This document shows positions 33,390 to 37,415 of a DNA stretch of 37,415 nucleotides, piece by piece (the stretch's first letter is position 1; every line of letters starts with the position of its first letter). The stretch lies in contig JABEUW010000068.1 of the NCBI GenBank assembly GCA_013043945.1, forward strand, positions 1-37,415, read 5' to 3'. The notes under the pieces were generated by a model. The model ran no database searches and was not told the origin of the DNA. It saw only the letters and a program-made list of their open reading frames with translations. The translations under genes and the position numbers were made by a program. Origin of the DNA: Vulcanimicrobiota bacterium. GTDB taxonomy: Bacteria > Vulcanimicrobiota > Vulcanimicrobiia > Vulcanimicrobiales > Vulcanimicrobiaceae.

Positions 33390-33434
33390 TGCTCCCTTCA
33401 ATCGCCATGCCTCGTCAGCGGGCGCAGCAATGGC

Positions 33435-35459
33435 CTAATTCAACGCTGCCTGAGTTCGAATCGCACCGTTCCCGGCGACAAATGCATCCATAATCGTAAG
33501 CAGCCCTTCCGCCGTTCTGTCGAGATCGCCGGACAACGCAAGCAGATCTGAAAATTTTGCGTCGAGCACGGTCGACGATGCGACCACCGTGTCGGCGGTC
33601 ACCGCATCGTCGCGCGACTTATCGGCAAACTCGGCAATCGCCGTCGCCAGCTCTCGCGCCTGCGCGGCCATTTCTTCTGTGGCCGCACCGTTTTGTTCGA
33701 CCACCGCAGAGATTGCTTGCATGGCATTCTCCGATCGTTTCGCCGATTCAAACATCTCAGCCGAGGAGCGCTCGATCTGCTCGCTACCCGATCTCGAAAG
33801 ACGAACGTTTTCGGATATCGATTGGAGCGCTTGCGATATGGACTCCGATTGAGATGCAGCCTCGACGACACGACTCTGGGCTCCCCCGACCGCAGCCCCT
33901 GCCGTACTCACACGATCGCGCACTTCGGTTATGAGTGCCGTAATGCGACGGTTTTCATCGGCGCTTCGTTCGGCGAGTTTCCGAATCTCCGATGCTACCA
34001 CGGCAAAACCCCGGCCCTGATCCCCGGCCCGAGCCGCCTCAATCGCTGCGTTGAGTGCGAGAAGATTGGTTTGTTCCGCAATCGATTCAACACTCTCAAG
34101 AATCGTGCCGATTTGCGACGACAGCTTCGATAGCGCAGCCATCTCTGCCGATGCTTCCCGTGTGGAAGCGTCGGTCTCAACAAGCATGCGCAGGGTCGCG
34201 CCCACGACGGCCACGCCGTTGTCGGCTGCCCGAGCGCTTTCACGAGCAGAATCGAGCAACAAGGTCGCTTGTTCCACCACCGTGCGGGCCTGCTTACCTA
34301 CCGATTCGATCTCTCCACTCGCCGCGCGCACTTGGAGCGCTTGGTCGGCGGCTCCCCGCGCAATACTTTCGACGCCAATTGCGAATTCGCCGATAATCGA
34401 TCGTGAAGCGCTTGCCTCCGTCGCACGACTTCGAAGCGCCTTGGCGAGCATCCCAACGGCACCAACCGAGGCAGTAGCTTGCTCGCGCACGAGAGCGACG
34501 TTTTGTTGCAATAGATTCGCTGATGGGGCGAGCGTGTTGACCGCCGCCTTAACGCCCTCTAAAATTGCGCGGATGCTCCCCATCATCGAGTCCAGCGATG
34601 TCCCAAGTCGGTCACGCTCGCTCTGCGGAGCGATGCTCGCTCCGATGTCGCCGCCGGCCATGGCTTCTGAAGCAGCCACGATCGAGCGTTGGTAATCGAT
34701 CATTTCCTCGAATGCATTGGCAACCGGTCGCAGCTCTCCGTCGATCGCACGGAGGTCGCCGAGTTCGAGTTCGCCGCGTGAAAGCGTTGCAGCGGCAACG
34801 CGAAGCACCGCAGCGCCCTTTCGTAGTCGTCGTATGCCGAGCGAAAAAACGAAAAACGTGATCGTGAAAATCAGGAGCATCGCACCGGCGACACCGACGA
34901 CGACGAGCGTAATTAATCGATTGATTACTGCGAGCGGATAGCTGACAACGTACGCACCGATCACGCGTCCGATGGCGTCGAAGACCGGCGCGGCGACGAC
35001 GAAGCTGGGAATCTTCGAGATCTCCGCGTCTCCTCGAAATGGTTTTCCGGCTATGATTGCCGAGGCTACCTTCGGGGGGATGTTCGCGGTGACGATAAAC
35101 GAACCGTCTTCTTTAATCGACGATGCGTCGAGTATCCATTCGCCGCCGTTTTGGCGTGCAAAAATCGACACATCGGCGCCGGAGAGCGAATGCGATTGCT
35201 GTATTAGGGCTTCGTTTCCCCCGTTGCTCCAACCGGGAAAGCCCGGAAAGCTGAGTTGCCCGCTCGAAAGCGTCGCATTCCCGGCGTTGGTAGCGAGCGC
35301 CAGTAAGGCCTTGACCGCCGCCTTCCCCTGACCGGAGAGAAAGCCATACTCCACTCGTTTCGCCGAATAGACCAGCCCCGCAACGGCAAATACGATCCCT
35401 AGAGCAAAAGCGATCGCTGTCGGCAACATGATACGAAACGTCATAGAATCCCGATTCAC
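33435..35459 (-). CDS. methyl-accepting chemotaxis protein
   Basis: N-terminal TM, periplasmic sensor, second TM, HAMP-like region, signalling hairpin [41 protein letters not shown]. Confidence 0.95.
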   Translation of the reverse strand: MNRDSMTFRIMLPTAIAFALGIVFAVAGLVYSAKRVEYGFLSGQGKAAVKALLALATNAGNATLSSGQLSFPGFPGWSNGGNEALIQQSHSLSGADVSIFARQNGGEWILDASSIKEDGSFIVTANIPPKVASAIIAGKPFRGDAEISKIPSFVVAAPVFDAIGRVIGAYVVSYPLAVINRLITLVVVGVAGAMLLIFTITFFVFSLGIRRLRKGAAVLRVAAATLSRGELELGDLRAIDGELRPVANAFEEMIDYQRSIVAASEAMAGGDIGASIAPQSERDRLGTSLDSMMGSIRAILEGVKAAVNTLAPSANLLQQNVALVREQATASVGAVGMLAKALRSRATEASASRSIIGEFAIGVESIARGAADQALQVRAASGEIESVGKQARTVVEQATLLLDSARESARAADNGVAVVGATLRMLVETDASTREASAEMAALSKLSSQIGTILESVESIAEQTNLLALNAAIEAARAGDQGRGFAVVASEIRKLAERSADENRRITALITEVRDRVSTAGAAVGGAQSRVVEAASQSESISQALQSISENVRLSRSGSEQIERSSAEMFESAKRSENAMQAISAVVEQNGAATEEMAAQARELATAIAEFADKSRDDAVTADTVVASSTVLDAKFSDLLALSGDLDRTAEGLLTIMDAFVAGNGAIRTQAALN

Positions 35460-35653
35460 CAGGTCGCCTCCATTCCTTAATCAGTAATAGCAGGCAAAAC
35501 TTATGCATGCGTTATGAATGTCTTATCGAGACGGAGGCTTGCACTTCCACATCAGCCGAGCTCGAGGCCGCCTCTTCCACGAGTATCGACGGGCGAGCGC
35601 ATCGATAGCGTACGCTCCTCCCGGAGCGACACGTACGGCGTACGGGTTACGGG

Positions 35654-36635
35654 TTATGGCGCCTGAATCGAAGCGACCGACGAGGACGGGCAGAGTGCGT
35701 CGAGCGCCGTTTGCGCTACGGGATCGGGTTGCGCCATCGCACGGGGACGGCCGTAGGCGACCATGATGAGTTGGCCGTTTTTTTGAGCGAATCGCTCGAT
35801 GAGATATGAAAGCGGGGTGCGGCCACAGCCAAGCACCTTCGTCGATGAAATAATCTTCGAGTGAGCAAACATTTTTAGCATGGTCGTTGTCGCAATTTGA
35901 GCCACCATGGAGAGCGGCACCGGCTTACCGGAGACGTCGCCGTATTTTTGCAACGATGTTGCCGTAACGAGATACGATTCCATCGTCCCGTCGGCGAGCT
36001 TCCCCGAAGCCGCCGCCGTCCAGCCGACGGGAAGGGGCGCGTGCAGCCCCGGCATCGTCGTCATCACCGGCACCGCCGGCGGCGCAACGAAATCTTGCGG
36101 ACAGAAGGTGCCGAGCGCTGCAAGCGCCTCCGGATCGGTAGCAGAGCCGCCGGGGTCGCATGTGAGTCACTGCATCGAACGCACCATGCGGTGCCTGAGC
36201 GATATACTGCAGCATATCGAAGTGCACCGTCCCAAAGGCGAGGTTGTAATGCAGACGCCAGGCCGGGCGTGCACCGGCGCAGACGAAACTCGCACGGCTC
36301 GAAATCAACTGGAACTTGGTACCGAAGTTCTCGAGCGTTCCCAGAGCGGTCTTGACGTTCGCTTAGAGCGTTCCCGTCGTCGGTGCGTCATCCTCGGTAA
36401 CGTTGATCGCTTCGTTCGAACCGTCATAGGGCTTCATTGCTTGAAAGCGAATCTGCGTCACCGGTGAGAGGATGCGAATGCGGTCGTCGAGCATCCAATC
36501 CTTGGGAACCTGCATGAACGCCGAGACCGGTTGCACGCTTGCCTGCGGCGAGGGAACGGCGGCAGGCGACGCAATCGGCGAGGGGGCGGGCGAGGGACTC
36601 GTGAGTGCCTCTGCGAGCAATACCGCGCGAATCAT
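35654..36635 (-). pseudogene. disrupted gene for a secreted Pro/Ser-rich-linker protein
   Basis: N-terminal ORF 36363..36635 stops at TAA but continues in the same frame (ANVKTALGTLENFGTKFQLISSRASFVCAGARPAWRLHYNLAFGTVHFDMLQYIAQAPHGAFDAV), then a frameshift near 36150-36175 leads into 35654..36073. Confidence 0.65.
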
Positions 36636-37415
36636 GCCGGCACCAATCCGGCTTCTTTCGCAACCGCGGCAAAGGCGTCGAGCGCGCTATCCATCTCCTC
36701 GCGCGTCAGCGTCGCGCAGAGCTGCGTGCGAATACGCGCCGCGCCTTCGGGAACCACTGGGAAGCCGAAGCCCGTCACGAAGACGCCGCGCTTCAAGAGC
36801 TTATCGCTCATCGCAATCGCGAACGCCGTCTCGCCGACGATAATCGGCACGATCGCGCTCGGTCCCGGAAGCGGTTTCAAGCCGATCCGTTCGAGCCCGT
36901 CTCGGAAATAGGTAACGTTCTCGCGGAGCGCGGCGACGCGCTCGGGGTGCGCGTCGAGAAAGTCGATCGCCGCGAGCGCGCTACAGGCCACCGTCGCCGG
37001 TAACGCGTTCGAAAAGAGTTGCGGGCGCGAGCGCTGGATCAGCATATCGACGAGTGCATGGCTTCCTGCGACGAAACCACCCGCGGCACCGCCGAGCGCC
37101 TTGCCCAGCGTTCCGGTGATGATATCGATCTCGCCGGTGAGTCCGAAATGTTCGATCGTTCCGCGCCCGCTCTCGCCCATCACGCCGGTTCCGTGCGAGT
37201 CATCGACGACGCTGACCGCGCCGTATTTTTTGCAAAGCACGACGATGCCGGGAAGGTCCGCGACCGATCCCTCCATCGAAAAGACGCCATCGGTCACCAC
37301 GAGAATCGGCGCGCACTCCCGAACGGCTTGCAATTTCGCTTCGAGGTCGGCGAGATCGCCGTGTTTGTAGACGCTGCGTTTTGCCTTACTCGCCAACCGC
37401 ACGCCGTCGATAATC
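36632..37415 (-). CDS. kbl: 2-amino-3-ketobutyrate CoA ligase (glycine C-acetyltransferase), 5' truncated by window edge
   Basis: IIDGVRLASKAKR, VTDGVFSMEGSVADLPGI, VDDSHGTGVMGESGRGTIEH, DIITGTLGKALGGAAGGF, GFGFPVVPEGAARIRTQ; frame stays open to the window end. Confidence 0.92.
   Translation of the reverse strand, partial: IIDGVRLASKAKRSVYKHGDLADLEAKLQAVRECAPILVVTDGVFSMEGSVADLPGIVVLCKKYGAVSVVDDSHGTGVMGESGRGTIEHFGLTGEIDIITGTLGKALGGAAGGFVAGSHALVDMLIQRSRPQLFSNALPATVACSALAAIDFLDAHPERVAALRENVTYFRDGLERIGLKPLPGPSAIVPIIVGETAFAIAMSDKLLKRGVFVTGFGFPVVPEGAARIRTQLCATLTREEMDSALDAFAAVAKEAGLVPA

Noticed and set aside
35518-35766. Plus-strand ORF upstream of the chemotaxis gene
   Set aside because: Arg-rich with no RBS or motif; overlaps the 3' part of the disrupted minus-strand gene.

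Overview
High-GC bacterial chromosomal window with two parts. (1) Mostly housekeeping genes: an outer-membrane-type protein, an OYE-family oxidoreductase, tRNA-Leu(TAA), and a long, closely packed minus-strand cluster (hrcA-dnaJ-rsmE, two PAS/GAF/GGDEF proteins, a DPM1-like glycosyltransferase, accD-accA, an FtsB/DivIC-like protein, a small protein that may bind RNA, ppx/gppA). Also present are acsA, a TonB-dependent receptor, a secreted S1/P1-type nuclease, a DinG-type helicase, a rhomboid protease, a DtxR-family regulator, adenosine deaminase, a methyl-accepting chemotaxis protein, a broken secreted-protein gene and the 3' part of kbl. (2) A ~9.3 kb integrated element at 23982-33340, inserted in the 3' end of an initiator tRNA-fMet gene and bounded by a perfect 23-bp direct repeat (TTCAAATCCTGTCCCCGCAACCA). 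It encodes a tyrosine integrase, a coupled putative DNA-binding regulator, a divergent HTH/excisionase-like gene, a DUF3987 protein, a Gly-rich small-terminase-like protein, a T4 Imm-like superinfection immunity protein, a protein with a MuF-like C-terminus, and several unknown cargo genes. No capsid, portal, large terminase or tail genes were recognised, so a phage-satellite-like integrative element carrying anti-phage cargo is the most notable candidate for an undescribed system. No database searches were possible; family names are from motif recognition.
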